A stretch of DNA of 64,000 nucleotides from Pycnopodia helianthoides (lineage: Eukaryota; Echinodermata; Asteroidea; Forcipulatida; Asteriidae). Numbering within the stretch: the stretch's first letter is position 1; each line of letters opens with the position of its first letter. The notes under the pieces are model-generated. The model did no database searches, was not told where the DNA came from, and was given only the letters and a program-made list of their open reading frames with translations. The position numbers and the translations under genes are program-made. The DNA is taken from the NCBI GenBank assembly GCA_032158295.1, contig CM063249.1:1086501-1150500 (forward strand), in the 5' to 3' direction. Positions 1 through 30,514 of this stretch are shown in pieces.

Positions 1-326
1 TATTATTTATAAAAAGAAAATGCTGTTGCAAATAATTGCTTAGCAACCGAAATGCACCTAAAACTTAATGCCCTCACATTCATTATATTTCTGAGTGGAG
101 CTGAACATAAAGTGATCTTTGTATGACTGATGAAACACGTAAAGTATTTTAGCAAAGACATTAGCCACTTAGATCTATTTTGACTTTTCAAAAAATAGCA
201 CTATGTGTATAAAGTGTTAAAATGTGCTTTTAAAAGATGTATTTTAATGGTTTTTTTAAGCCACACCTGGCCAGTTGCATCAGAGAGCAATACTGTGACT
301 AATATCACATGCTTACAAAATTAAAC

Positions 327-502
327 TGGGAATCGGATTGGCTCTGTGGTTTTGTTCCCTGCCTTTCACCTCTGTGGACCCGGTCACCCCGGTTCGAATC
401 CCACCACAGACTGTAGCCTTGCATGTGGATTGGGGTTTTCAGTCCCTACTTGATTGTGAGGGTTTTCCTATTGGCATGATTGGGGTTTAATTTTAGTGCG
501 CA
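327..502 (+). repeat. tRNA-derived SINE, family B
   Basis: B-box GGTTCGAATCC at 391-401 inside CCGGTCACC...CCCACCACAGAC, followed by a conserved body (GCATGTGGATTGGGGTTTTC). A minus-strand copy lies at 13,664-13,815. This occupies most of the gene-free first 624 bp. Confidence 0.75.
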
Positions 503-624
503 TACTGTGCTGATTGGATATGTAATGAAATAAATAAAAAAAATAATAATAATGAATTGATTTAACATCATTTTGATTGGTAAACAGTTTGTCTTTATTC
601 TCATTCTGAAAATGGATTTCTCAG

Positions 625-763
625 GTGTATGCAACAGATACAGGTGCTGCTCTCTATAACTTAGTGGATGATGAGACAGCAGACGCTCATTTACCCTGCA
701 CCAGCATCCTATTCAGACCTTATACCGCCGGTGATAAGTCTCTCAACCTAATCTTAGCCACAT
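625..763 (+). CDS. WD40 gene, first exon in window
   Basis: The exon lies between TTTCTCAG and GTAAGT and reads VYATDTGAALYNLVDDETAD... to LNLILAT. It ends in phase 1, and its last T completes a Tyr codon with the next exon. Confidence 0.8.
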
Positions 764-3700
764 GTAAGTTTATACTGTGAGAGTTTACGAGTAGTGGGGC
801 AGGTAGGGGAAATATTTTGGGTGGAATTTGTGCCTTTGATGAAACAAGCCTGGAATTTGGCACCACGTCAGAGTAATTCATGAGAAAGATATTAGTAGGG
901 CCATCACAGATTTATCTTTTGTCCACAAACTGCCCCTCCCGAGTTCGGCACAGATCGGATATCTGATAGCGCCCCCTAGTGGCGAGTCAAGTAAGTGTAG
1001 TGGTTGTGTACCACTATCTCACATTTACGTCTCGCGCCAAGACTAGGAGAGTAGTTATGTGGATATGATTTTTTTCATTTTTGAAATGTTTTGATCGTGC
1101 ACCATGTCTTTAACTTTAAGATGCGAGTGGTATGGTGAAATTCTGGCATACGTCCACCTGTATGTGCATCCATACTACACATGAGACCAGACAGACATTA
1201 ACGGTGGCATACAATAAGGATACATCTATGTACATCACTGCTGGATCCGATGAAAGGGTTAATGTCTACGATGATAAAACCAGAAAGAGGATATTCACTT
1301 GTCAACCGAGGTACGTGGACAGTGCAGAGGAAGTTTAACTACGGGGTTAACCATGGGGGTAGAAATACATGGAGACCCACGGGTAGACTGATCAAAGGTT
1401 GAAAGTCCCATGCAGCTGCTGTTATGTCACTGGCAATTTAAAAATAACAGCGATGGTCAGATGGAAGGAGTGTTGTGATGTGAAATAACCAGCAAAACCC
1501 AGATCTACAAAACTGTAATGCTCTGTGGAGCTGTGTGCACCTGTGCAGATAAAGAGGTAGCAAAAATGTTAGAAAACTTCTGACAAGATGTAAACAATGT
1601 TTTTAAACACAACTGTTCTGGCCATGATGCTCTACACTGATATTGCACATTTTTATGAAAACAAAAGGACACTTACAGAATTGCATTTTGACTAGTCTTG
1701 GCACAAGACGTCAGTGATCGGTAGCGGATACTCGTTGTAACTCGTTATAGCGCGCCCTCTGACGTCTTGTGCCAAGACTACATTTTGACTTGATTTATTT
1801 GCACAGGAGATGTCAGGGTCTGATGAATATCCCGACAAATATCGCACCTAATTTCGCCAGAATCATGAAAGTTTAGCAGAACACTCTAGTTATGTATGGT
1901 GTCAATGTGGAAGGCTGTCTCGCTGCATTTGACTCAAGTTGCACAAAGGTCCTAACATGTAAATAGACAGTGATCAGAAGATGGTTCAATTGGATTTGTC
2001 AGTTTGTACAGCATTCCTCCAAATGCAAATGAGCTTAATGGGTTATGGTCTTTAAATGTGTCTCCTTGTACTCCTAAAGAATTGTACCTCCATGGGTTAA
2101 ACTAACAGGTTGTTTCAACTCACAGACAACCACATGAAATTACTGATATATGCTGAATTGTTTACCATGCTGTATTTGCAGTTCTTTGTTGTTTATAGAA
2201 ACCAAAATGCTCATTGATCTTCAGTAATTTGTCTTCTTTCTAACTGATGTTTCAAACAGTATACTCTGCTCGTCTTCAGGAGAACGAAAATGGCAGAGTA
2301 TTTCTTGAAACGTCGCGACTCAACACTATCTCAACGAACAATTCTTGCAAGAAGAGATCATTTTAACAAGATTTGTCACCCCTAGACTCCAGTCTTCTTT
2401 AATACTAGATAAATTTCTCCTTTTTTTTTTGCAGTCCTTCCATGAATGTGATGGACGGACATCGTTCCCGTGTCTTCTCTCTCAAGTTTCACCCCCTCAA
2501 ATCAGAGCAGTTTGTATCTGGAGGTTGGGATGACACCGTCCAGTTCTGGGACACCCGAACAGAACATTCCACAAGGTAATGCATCTATAAGTTTATTGGC
2601 TCGACTAACATTGAGACTGTTCCAAGACTTGAGGCCGGCGAACATTTTGAATTTGTTTACGTAACTTAGACCATTCTACTTGTTAACAAAAAGACTTACA
2701 TTGTACATTCAGGGCATTTCCTGGCAGGCAGGATAACACATTGAGAAGTTTAAACATTTTGTTATAATTATCGCATCAAATCAAGAAATGTACTAAAAAA
2801 AACAGGTCCGCATCAGTTTTGAGATGTCCGCCCTTTCTGAATATAAAAAGTTGGTTAAAAACATTTTCCATGCAGTTTCTTTAAATATAGTATTTTATAA
2901 TTTCCTCCACTGAGCTGTGTACAAATCGAGTCTGCAAGAAGTCCTGGCTCTGTGGCTCTTTTGGTTGTATGACCTCTTACTGGAACAAAAACACATTTAC
3001 ATAATAGGGAGACGGCCAGCATAGGGCTAGATAGCTCAGTTGGTAGAAAACCGGCTCATAAACCCAAAGGTGGCAGGTTCAAGTAAATCCAGCTCTAAGT
3101 ATTTTTTCCTTTGTTCACCCCCAAATTGTTTGATTTTCATGGCAGGAAGATCATAGGGCCTCATGTATGCGGTGATGCCTTGGACATTGACCCCTACCAT
3201 AATCACATCGTGACTGGATCCTGGAGGAAAGATTTAAATCTACAGATCTGGGACTACGCCTCAGGGAGTCCGATACGCACCGTGCCCCAAGACTTCAATA
3301 ATTCACTGGTAAGAATTTGTTTACGTAAAGACCGCGTCTACCTGTTTACAAAATGTCTGACCTTGTGCATTTCCTGGCAGGCAAGAGAGTACACTGAAAA
3401 GTTTTTCATACTGGTATTTTCATATAGAAATTTACTCACAATTTTACACCAACCTCTTTTTCTTCATTCTTTACCTCTGTTCGTGACACTCATGGGTGTT
3501 CAACCAGATCGCATAGCAAATCACACCTTTATGTACCATTCACCCGCACAGCATTCCACAAAAAAACACTTTGTTTCTTTGGGCCATGTCTTTGGAATTG
3601 CTTAAGCGAGTATGTTAAAGGTATTGTACACTTTTGGTAACAGCTCAAAATCAGTGTCCACATTTTGTTTGATTAAAAATATGCATGAACAAACAAACCT

Positions 3701-5135
3701 GTGAAAGTTTGAGCTCAATTGGTCATTGAGGTCACGAGAAAATAGTGAAAACAGATCTATTTTCTGTTTTTTCAAATTATCGCGCGCGATAACTACTATT
3801 GTTTTACTCGTTTCTCAGAAACGATAGCATTTTAGGCAGAAATATTTTAAGGAACCCTTTCTACCATTACTTACTTTAAATCATGTAAGTTATGTGTGAA
3901 TCTGTGAACTTTGTGTTTTTCGATCTTACCAATAGTGTACAGGGCCTTTAAAGCAATCATCTGTGGGTCAATTTAAAAGCGCTTATAAAAGAGCTCTCCT
4001 CATCCCAGTATCTGACATAGTTTATTTTAACCATGGCTAGTCACCAAATGTCCTCTTTTTACTATCAGCTTAATGGTATATTTTTACTTATTACTTATAT
4101 TACTTAACTTACTATTATTTTTTTCATAATTGTTCAACCTGTCTGTCCGTACATTCTTGTTCTTGTCTAGAGGTTTCTTGTTCAGCTTTACTGATACAGT
4201 TATGCAAAATATTCTTTCTGCACACATTAGCGAATTTTATGTGAGTTTCTTTTTGTCTTCTGATGTTTTTGTTTTGATATTTGTTTCTTCAGCTTTACTG
4301 CGCTCAGTGGCTGGGTAAAGATAACATCTTGGTAGGAGGGTGTGATGCAAACATGGTCAGAGTCATCGATAGAGGAACCCTTCAGGTAATGGACAGAATT
4401 AATACATTGTGTTTCACAGTGTGATTGGTAGTTCCAACTCTGAATCTATTGATGGAACCAATCAGCTTTGGGAGTAAATGCTGATGAAGAACTCAAAAAC
4501 AAAATTTCAGCAAAGACATGTGCAATTGAATTAGGTCTGGTTTGACTTCTCAAAACAGTTGTTAATGTGTTATACATGGCAGTTCTGTGCTCACAGCCCA
4601 TCGTAGTATGCATTTTAAAGGGCACCGTTAATTTCAGAACTCTTTTAGTAAGAAGTGCCATGAAACTGGTTCCAGATGTTTGAATGAGAAGTCTTGGTGT
4701 TGTGGGTACCGGTATAATTAAATCAACTGAATCAAAAATAGTAGAAATATGGTGGCAGCAGATTGTCTTGTCAGTTGGTTTATGCAATAGTTTTGTTGTT
4801 GCCACTCAGCTTCTCAAAGTCTTCCATATCAAAATAAGAATTGTCTAAACATGTATTCGCATCCATTTATATTTGTTTTCATTCATTCATTGATTCAGAT
4901 TATTATTCATGTATCAAGTTATATATGTTTGTGATTTGTATTCATGTATTCATATATTCATATATTTAAATTGTAAAAATATCCTATTCCTGTATCTTAT
5001 TCTCAGACAACCGGCCGTCTGGTGGATCTCCCTCGTGGTGTTTACTGCTTGGACAACAACCGACGAGGCACCATCCCTAAATTTGTGGCTGGATCCTCAA
5101 GATATCTCTACTTCATGGAGATGAAACAAATGTAA
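625..5135 (+). CDS. WD40-repeat protein, 3' part of gene (six exons, 5' end outside window)
   Basis: Six exons join in phase: 625-763, 1121-1310, 2435-2575, 3146-3308, 4293-4385, 5007-5135, all with AG/GT borders, giving 284 residues and a TAA stop. The product is a beta-propeller. Visible WD units include SGMVKFWHTSTCMCI, ITAGSDERVNVYD, a canonical HRSRVFSLKFHPLKSEQFVS...GGWDDTVQFWDTR, VTGSWRKDLNLQIWDYASG and LVGGCDANMVRVID, ending in FVAGSSRYLYFMEMKQM. WD propellers are protein-interaction scaffolds. No catalytic domain is seen and I cannot assign an orthologue, so no symbol is given. The first visible exon begins after an acceptor, so upstream blades and the start codon lie left of the window. 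An AATAAA at 5313-5318 is a candidate polyadenylation signal. The gene converges on SANBR. Confidence 0.87.
1121..1310 (+). CDS. WD40 gene, second exon in window
   Basis: Acceptor TTTAAG and donor GTACGT. It encodes two blades around SGMVKFWHTS and YITAGSDERVNVYDDKTRKR. Phase 1 in, phase 2 out. Confidence 0.87.
1694..1779. repeat. 86 bp hairpin with perfect 21 bp arms
   Basis: Arms at 1,694-1,714 and 1,759-1,779 (AGTCTTGGCACAAGACGTCA... and its exact complement) enclose 44 bp. Lies in a WD40-gene intron; probably a MITE or foldback remnant. Confidence 0.9.
2435..2575 (+). CDS. WD40 gene, third exon in window
   Basis: A T-tract plus GCAG acceptor and a GTAATG donor. It holds the most canonical WD repeat of the gene (HRSRVFSLKFHP...GGWDDTVQFWDTR). 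Phase 2 in, phase 2 out. Confidence 0.9.
3024..3092 (+). repeat. tRNA-like fragment
   Basis: A-box-like TAGCTCAGTTGGTAG and degenerate B-box GCAGGTTCAAGTAA. The stems are imperfect, so a SINE head or decayed tRNA. Confidence 0.5.
3146..3308 (+). CDS. WD40 gene, fourth exon in window
   Basis: Acceptor CATGGCAG and donor GTAAGA. It reads KIIGPHVCGDALDIDPYHNH, then IVTGSWRKDLNLQIWDYASG. Phase 2 in, phase 0 out. Confidence 0.9.
3619..3947. mobile_element. TTAA-flanked MITE
   Basis: Exact TTAA on both sides (3,615-3,618; 3,948-3,951). Ends AGGTATTGTACACTTTTGGTAA-like and TTACCAATAGTGTACAGGGCCT form the inverted repeat. No ORF. TTAA duplication is a piggyBac-type trait. Confidence 0.85.
4293..4385 (+). 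CDS. WD40 gene, fifth exon in window
   Basis: Acceptor TTTCTTCAG and donor GTAATG. It encodes LYCAQWLGKDNILVGGCDAN and then MVRVIDRGTLQ, one blade, 31 codons, phase 0 at both ends. Confidence 0.88.
5007..5135 (+). CDS. WD40 gene, terminal coding exon
   Basis: Acceptor TATTCTCAG. It reads TTGRLVDLPRGVYCLDNNRR and ends FVAGSSRYLYFMEMKQM with TAA at 5133-5135. The last strand probably closes the propeller. Confidence 0.88.
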   Translation, partial: TTGRLVDLPRGVYCLDNNRRGTIPKFVAGSSRYLYFMEMKQM

Positions 5136-5312
5136 AAGTTTAAACAATCAAAATTTACGATTGCAGACGGGAAGTCGGACTTCCGGTAGTTTGTTCGTTT
5201 CCTTTACTCATTGTAATCTGTAAATATACTTGGAGATTCCTTGTACATAACTTGCTGTTTTTTGTGTTATATCACTCTTCCGCCCAATAAGAATAATAAT
5301 ATTGATAATGAT

Positions 5313-5318
5313 AATAAA
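5313..5318 (+). promoter_or_regulatory. Candidate polyadenylation signal of the WD40 gene
   Basis: AATAAA about 180 bp after the stop codon. The stretch 5,136-5,506 otherwise shows nothing but AT-rich 3' sequence. Confidence 0.45.
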
Positions 5319-5506
5319 ATATGCTTATAAAGTGCCTTATATCCATGACTGGACCCCAAGGCGCTGTACAAATTAAAACAGCACCAAACAAGAGGAAATA
5401 ATCAAAGAGCAATGGGAGACAACCAACTTCGCTGCACACAAAAGGAACACTTTAATTGCTAGCACAGCTGAGATGCTTTTTTAACAGTGTTTTGCCAGCT
5501 ACATTG

Positions 5507-5725
5507 GGCATCGTGGCCGAGCAGTCCAAGGCAGTGGACTCAAGTTCTGAAATTTCTGAATGTGGGTTTGAATCCTGGCCTGGTCAGTCGCGACACTTGT
5601 GTCCTTTAGCACGGCACTTTATCATAATTGCTTCTCTCCACCCAGGAGTACAAATGGTACTGGCAGAAGCTGGGGAGTAACCTGCGATGGATTGGCTTCC
5701 TGTCCAGGGGGAATAGAAATAATCT
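5507..5725 (+). repeat. tRNA-derived SINE, family A
   Basis: Head CGTGGCCGAGCAGTCCAAGG resembles a Leu/Ser tRNA 5' end; B-box GGTTTGAATCC at about 5,566. Body CATAATTGCTTCTC is shared with 17,658-17,830. Confidence 0.75.
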
Positions 5726-6044
5726 CAGTCATTTAATGCCAAGAAAACTGGACATAACTGGTTTTTTATTTGTTTATATCTAAATGGATTCCACCGATAC
5801 TTTTTGCGTATAATTGCAAGTGGTTTGAGACCAAAGAACAATACTTAAATTAATAAATGATAAAGAAATATTAAAAAACCAGCATCTGATTTCATTAAGC
5901 TGTTTACCAGTAAACATGTTTTTTTTTGCTTACTAAAGAAGACAAATATTTGTAAGTGTCATAAATAATAAGGAGAAAGCAGGAAAGGAAAGAATGGCAG
6001 GTGAGGGATAGAGGTATAAAGTTATAAATTTTATGAAATCTGCA

Positions 6045-6200
6045 GCTTTTTCCAAACCTCTGCTTAGGGGTTCGTCTCCGGGCTACATTTGGTGTTGGAA
6101 ACACTGTGCAAAATGTACACTTCTCCAAAATTGATGGTGTAACCCAAGCCAGAGCCAGAACCCAAGCCAGAGCCCAAGCCAAGGTTTGAGAAAAGGCCCT
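6045..6200. mobile_element. Palindromic MITE (AAGCC family)
   Basis: Ends TTTTTCCAAACC and GGTTTGAGAAAA, with GGTGTTGGAAACACTGTGCA inside and AAGCCAGAGCCC repeats. Copies at 8,455-8,612 and 35,200-35,352. Confidence 0.75.
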
Positions 6201-6710
6201 GGTCTGATTGTGCCATAAATAGTAATGGTACTTTTTTTAACAAGAGAGAATTATATTTTGATTTTTAGTAAACAAGTTACAAGTATATTAATCGATGTAT
6301 GAATTGGCCTTTATACATGTTATATCAGGATTGATTTCAAGTTAGTTTTATTAGTTTTGTTTAATTAAAATGTTGATGTGTATGTTTTTGAGGTCAATAA
6401 AGTACCATCGGCTTTGAAAAATGACAACAAATTGAGTGACTGTTTATTTTATGTCTTGTTTATTTATGAGTTGGGTGCTGTTTACAGGGTTAATTGCAAC
6501 AACAAAATTTAAGAGAATGTTTCCTGAAAAATGGGTAGAAGTCATATCTGGAAACAGAATATTAGAGGTTTGGAAATACAAATGGCTTATGTCTCTTTAG
6601 AAGTCGGTTTATGTCCTGTAAGGAATTCCAAAGGCAAAGGGCAATCTATGAAACATTTAGAACATCCTAAATTTAGGAAAATTAATGACAAATCACAGTT
6701 CTGTATTTAA

Positions 6711-7083
6711 AGGTATGGTCATACTTTGGTATTAACCCCAAAAGAAGTACCCCCATTGATTAGAAAACAATAAAAGTATATTAAACAATTTCAATCTCAA
6801 AAAATTGTATGCAGGCAACTTTTGGAAATTTCTGTGGTGTCCATTTGAATGCTGCCCTCAATACGGCCAGAGATTCGGTTGGTACTCGCTGTCACCTTGC
6901 TAAATGTGGATGGATTCAACTTTCTTGATGAAAATACCGGGACAGTTTTTTGCTGTTTTCTCAACAAGTAGGCACTGTATTCTTTGACAAACTTTCCCAA
7001 GTAACTTTTATTGTATCTTTCTTGGTAATTTTGCCTATAAATCAGCAAATTGCGTTGACAAAAACCAATCTATGACCCTACCT
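6711..7083. mobile_element. TTAA-flanked MITE, 373 bp
   Basis: TTAA at 6,707-6,710 and 7,084-7,087. Ends AGGTATGGTCATACTTTGG and CTATGACCCTACCT are inverted. Related copies at 34,712-34,891 (partial) and 37,588-37,924. Confidence 0.85.
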
Positions 7084-7481
7084 TTAAGACTTCGGGTTCA
7101 TTCTGGAATAAAACCTAAACTTACCAATGAACATTCATAGGAATATTACACACTTTCAAATATTTACAGATAAAATTATCAAACTAAATATTAACATAAA
7201 TTAAAGTTATTTACACAATGGAATACTATGCAACAAATTTGACGCTGAAGTGTTCAACAAAACACTTTTCTCAAGTACTACGTAAGACTTTTGTCAAGGT
7301 TCTATCGTTTCTGTTTCCCCCATCCGAAAAAGCCTTGCAGGGAAAAAAGTCTGGCCCTTTCTCCATACAAAGCCAACTTTGTCACATTCTGTGCGAATAA
7401 CAAAAGTGAATACTCATGCTCATTATGTGAAAAGGGTACCAGACTACCTTCCCTCCAGCCTCTGTCTGATATTCTATTAAT

Positions 7482-25501
<18,020 letters not shown>

Positions 25502-25647
25502 ACCTTGAGGACGTCTAAACTCTGAATGATGAAGGCAACTCTGAAGAAAGTCTTCTAGCGCTTTTTCTTATCCATGCTAAAAAAGTAAATTTGATATGGT
25601 GCACAATTTTACATATTTTTTGTTTATAATGTCATTAACCAAATAGA

Positions 25648-25802
25648 CCAATAGACAGATTGCAATTGACCGCCATCTTTGATGTAAAACAATGGAAAAG
25701 TGCACGTGCTACGCATGACTCTCAGCCAATGATAGCTCTTCACGCGTGCACAATTCATCAAAGATGGCGGCCGATGATGTCTATTGCAATCCATCTATTG
25801 GG
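25648..25802. mobile_element. 155 bp hairpin MITE just upstream of SANBR
   Basis: CCAATAGACAGATTGCAATT...GCCATCTTTGATG is mirrored by CATCAAAGATGGC...CTATTGCAATCCATCTATTGG. It lies about 75 bp from the first SANBR exon. Confidence 0.85.
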
Positions 25803-26690
25803 GGATGACGTCACAGCTTGTTCAAACTTTAGGACTACCGCAGAAGAATGGCAAACCAAATTATGTCTCTGCACAAATGTCAGAAATGCAGTAGGCCTAC
25901 CGTGAAGTCATCAATCATGTCAGTACAATATTGTTAATTTGAAATTTGACATCCGGTCAGTGCCTCGGGGTGATGCTGGTCCCTGTGTCTGTGGTTGTGT
26001 GTTCCAATTATTATTTTTTTTATCAAACTAGCGGCTAGTGTGGTGTAGACTTTGATTTGAAGTTTGAACTGTTAAAAAACTTTGATGTTTCATTATTGAA
26101 TTCAACATGAATAATCTGAAACCGACTGTGACGCTAACACCACTAAACATTTACAAAAATACAATACAAAGCCTTTTGCATAAATAAGCTAGTATCTAGA
26201 GTAACTTGATCCCTCCTAGATCCACGATCATAAAGTTAAACGTTACATGCAGCACTGACTGACGTATCTCAGTTGTTGTTTAATTTAACAAAAATCCATA
26301 ACAACCAAACGCAACCGTCAAATTTTAGTTGCAGTTTTTGACAGACGGTAAATTACCAACTTTAACTTCTAATCCTAATTCTGACCATGTCGTACTGTAA
26401 CTAAAAAATGGAAACACATATAAAAACTGCCATAACTTACCAGACAACCAAAAAGACGTTGTCGTCTGCAAAATTAAACACACAAATCTCAAAAATGAAC
26501 GGTATCCTGTTAGGACGCCCTCTAGCGTCCACTTTGCAAGTCGAAAAAAACATTCTTTTTATAAACTTTTTCCTGGTTCTCGCAAAATTTGAACTTTTTT
26601 TTCATAGAGTAATGGCCGATGTGTTGTTTTTGTGTGTGTTTAATGGCCGCCCGACACATTTTTCAAGACAACTGGCCGAGATTTTTTTAA
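25803..26690. other. SANBR upstream region
   Basis: No exon, CpG island or clear promoter element recognised. AT-rich, with short unplaced words only. Confidence 0.5.
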
Positions 26691-27030
26691 AGGAACATTA
26701 CAGAATTGGTAAGAAAAAAAACTTGTAAAATATACTTTTTGATCACAGATTTACATAAAACTTGCTGATGATGATGATAGTAGAAAACATCCCTTGAAAT
26801 ATTTCTGTCTGAAATGCCATATTTTGATGAGAAATGAATAAACTAATTTTCCGTTTGGAGTTTATCGCTCAGTGAGCGTTTTATTCATTTGTTGAATCTA
26901 TATGATTTTATGCAAATGCAAATGATTTTATGCAAACTTCTACAGGTTTGTCAGTTTATGGTGGATTACATAAAGTGCTTAAACTGCCAGCAACTGTTTT
27001 GTTAGCAAAACCCAATTTTGTAATGTTCCT
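26691..27030. mobile_element. TTAA-flanked MITE, copy 1
   Basis: Exact TTAA both sides (26,687-26,690; 27,031-27,034). Ends AGGAACATTACAGAATTGGT and AATTTTGTAATGTTCCT. Interior TATCGCTCAGTGAGCGTTTT. Copy 2 is at 36,793-37,158. Confidence 0.92.
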
Positions 27031-27034
27031 TTAA

Positions 27035-27988
27035 AAGATGGTTGCCATTTTTTTTTCTGTGTGTTGTTTCTATGTGCTGTAGGGGCCTAGTCTACGATGT
27101 TTATGTATTTTATAATAGATTTTGGTTGTCAGAGATCTTAAAAATTGACCCTTTAAAATAAAACTGTTAAAAAAACGGAGGCGGCCTCAGGTTAAAGGAA
27201 CCGGGCGGGGGACACTAAACGTGTTTTTTTTTTTTTTTTTAATTTGGCCTAATTGGATCCTCATCCCATTTGCAACCTATTTATTCAGAAATGAAAAATA
27301 TTTTAAATATGTTACAATTGTTGTGATCTTTTTAGGTGATGAGAAGCTTGAAGTTGGTTTGCAAAAAGTGGCAAAATTCGTAGGCCTACATTTTTTATAT
27401 TGATTATTTATTTGCAAGACTAAGTCAGAATACGTTTTAAACTTCTCTGATAAATCAATATCTAAACAAGACAGAAAAAGAAAACAGAAATAACCACAAC
27501 ATATCCATACAAACATTTCACTCTGAATACTTGAAATACTTTATTATTTTACGAGTTGTTTGAAGATAGTCTACAGCTTAAAGGTACACAAGGTGAAATA
27601 AAGTAGAAAAACCTATGTATTGAATACGTTGTACAGTTTAAAGTGAAGTTATCTAAAGATTCCTGCCAGTGCATCAAAGCTATGGAAACAATATCTAATA
27701 AAAAGTTTTTATTATTAAAGCATAAAGCTCTATTTGCAATCATAAATTTTCACTTAAAAAAAATTATATTTAGAATTGGAATATCTTTTCTGGATCAAAA
27801 TATGCCTGTGATCCGCTTGAATAAAGAACAGTTTTCACAACAGCTCAATAAATATAATTTCGATAAAAAGAATTGCAGCCAGCATATTCCACACGCCTCA
27901 CAAACACACGCACCAAATTAAACTTTTAAAATTACAAATGACAATGTGTCTGTCAACAGATTTATAAAAAATATCATTAACAAACTTT
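27035..27988. other. Gene-free AT-rich stretch
   Basis: A T16 run near 27,224; short ORFs on both strands look random. No repeat recognised. Confidence 0.5.
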
Positions 27989-28186
27989 ATTGACCCCTTG
28001 CATCAACGTCACACGTGGCAACTGTCTGCCATTTTTGGGAGTCAAGTTGCACAACAAAATAAGTGTGTTAATGCCGTGTCTCCTAAAAATGTGCACTACA
28101 CTGTACAACACACAGGGACATTGACTCCCAAAATGGCACAGCTGAGATTATTGTGTTGATGACGCCAGGTGAACTTGTGGTCAATA
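27989..28186. mobile_element. Palindromic MITE (ATTTTGGGAGTCAA family)
   Basis: TTATTGACCCCTTGCATCAA...GGTCAATAGAT with inner TTTTTGGGAGTCAAG/TTGACTCCCAAAATGGC. Confidence 0.85.
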
Positions 28187-28761
28187 GATAAAATAAGGCA
28201 GTACTAGTCAAACAAGTATAAGGCAGAAAACACACTTTAAAAAACAAAATCCGAAATCACAGTCGAACGAGTTGTCAGAAAAACCTCACGTATGAAAGCT
28301 TAAAAAAAGATCACTAAAGAGCATTGTCAGAAGGGCCAATTTATACAGGCAACTTAGAAGCAGTAAGACTTTGGAAGCACAATATATATATTTTTTCTAA
28401 AACAAGAAAATGATGTAACATATGAAACGAGAATGCCCTTGGAGATTGCCAGGAACCGAAGACCCACAATTTGCCTCGTGTGACATGGCCTATGTTGAAA
28501 GAAGCTTTCTACGGAGTGGACATTACAGTATTTTAACAAAAATTTTATAATAATTGATAATTTGCTGTACTTTTTAGATGAAAACTGAGAAGAACAAAGC
28601 AGTTATTTTCAAAATCATATTCAGGTCTGATAATTCATTCTGTTTAGGGCAGGGCACTTTTTCCTCAGTGGGGGCATCGCTATGATAGATATGCAGACAT
28701 AAAGGACCCTTGGAAACAAGCAAAAAAATGTTACCGAGTCCAAGTGCCAACCCATGTATGG

Positions 28762-28914
28762 TAGTGACCCATAGCACAATGCACAACGCACTTACACGCC
28801 CCAATCCTGTCTGCCATTTTGGGAGTCAAATGTGCACAAAGGAATCAACTCCCGAAATGGTGGACGTGCATTGTGCGGAGGTACATTCAAGTGCGTTGTG
28901 CAAGGGGGTCAATA
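28762..28914. mobile_element. Palindromic MITE (ATTTTGGGAGTCAA family)
   Basis: GTGACCCATAGCACAATGCA...GTGCAAGGGGGTCAAT with CATTTTGGGAGTCAAATGTG inside. Confidence 0.82.
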
Positions 28915-29535
28915 GGCTTTGAAAGGCTTTTCAGGCCATTAAATAAAAAATTGCAAAACAAAATCTGAAATTAGATAGCAATTAGCAAGTAGGAAGAATA
29001 TAGGCTCAGAAATGTAAATGTCTACTGGAATATTAAAAGGAGCACCAAGGCAATGGCCAGAGGCATGGAGGCAATTGCCTCTGTTGCCTCCGTGAAGTAT
29101 CAGGCTTGTATATTAGAACAAAATTAGCAATAGTCAAAATTTTCCTAACTCAGGGTACTGCAGACCAAAAGTAATATCTTCAAACATGTGAAGCCAAAAC
29201 TCTTCATTTTTTGTTCTAAATTATTTCTATTAACCTAGAGTATATGAAATGGTTGACAGCGACAGAACATTGCATATTAACATAAAACATAGATTTACAT
29301 CTTTCTTAAAGATAATTAGTAGAAAAACCCTACAAAAATACTATAAGTTATAGACTAAGTGTTTCTTGTCTCTGTGTGTTTAAAGACATGAAAAAGTTTG
29401 TCTTTTCAACTTCAGAAGTATGAGTTTAGAACACTTGTGTGCACTCCTATTGGTTGTTCAATAAGATGTTTACTTGGTGCCAATTTGAGGGTGAGATTGG
29501 CAGAAATGAAAAAACCTGGAAATTAAACAACAAAC

Positions 29536-29786
29536 GTGATGCGATCAAGCTAAATGAGTCGTTTGTCGGTAAATGCATAATTGAATAACAGGTCAAAATA
29601 GGTCCACAGGGGTCTACATTTCTATACATCTCTTGGTGTTTCGACTTCAATAACTTTTGAACCGAAGGTGGTATCGACACGGGGTTTTCATATCCTTAAA
29701 GCTGAGATTGTACTTCTTTCAAATAGATAAAAAAAAAAAAAATTGACAAGGGTCGACAAAAGACTCATTTAGCTTGATCGCATCAC
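29536..29786. mobile_element. 251 bp MITE with perfect 25 bp terminal inverted repeats
   Basis: Begins GTGATGCGATCAAGCTAAAT and ends with its exact complement; the match spans 25 bp (29,536-29,560; 29,762-29,786). Confidence 0.92.
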
Positions 29787-30322
29787 AAATATTGTCTTGG
29801 TCTGGAGTGGAAGCTCCCTCAAGACATAGGAAGCTATATTTCAAAGGTTTTAGACCACAAAGAGAAATCTATGGGTTTGGTCGTAACAAGAGTCAAGTCT
29901 TTCATCTCTGTGATGGTGAGTTCATCTCTTTCAAGAAAATCTGAAGGCCACGGGAGGTCAATTAAAAAACCTGAAATCAGCAAAAATCCTGACAACTTAG
30001 AAACTCCATCAAACCTATAATCACAAGTTTCCTGCTTCATGGATTTGCCTCTTGGCTGAATTTCTTATTTTTTATACACTACTGCTTACTTGAAGCAAAA
30101 AATAAGGCACGCCAGCCGTTCTTGTAGGTAGATGAGTGACGCTACAAAGCAAATGCAACATGAATTCTCACACGCAAATCATCAGAATTGTTTAAGAAAC
30201 ACACTTGCACTTATAAAGCAAATTTTTCCTGCTGTAATAGGCACAAAACCCTGCTCACAAGTTAGCAGCAATAAGAAACTGGGCTTAAAAAAATTAAAAA
30301 AAAATGGTGGAATCGTTATACT

Positions 30323-30514
30323 GGGCGCAATTTCACAGAACTGTTTATGCAGAAAATATTGCCTAACAATTTTCTGCTAAGCAGAATTGAGCAGGATACC
30401 AGCCAATGGTACATACGACATGGTAGTTTGGCTGGTAACCTCATTCTGGTTAGCATAATTTGAATGTGCTTAGCATCTTTTGTTTTGTTTAAGCAGCTCT
30501 ATGAAATTGAGCCC
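30323..30514. mobile_element. Palindromic GCTTAAGC-type MITE
   Basis: GGGCGCAATTTCACAGAACTG...AGCAGCTCTATGAAATTGAGCCC; starts 138 bp downstream of the CCDC62 stop codon, so it may be transcribed in its 3' UTR. Confidence 0.82.

Noticed and set aside
3111..3605. 164-codon plus ORF as a single exon
   Set aside because: Only 3,146-3,308 is coding; the rest reads through the donor site into the intron.
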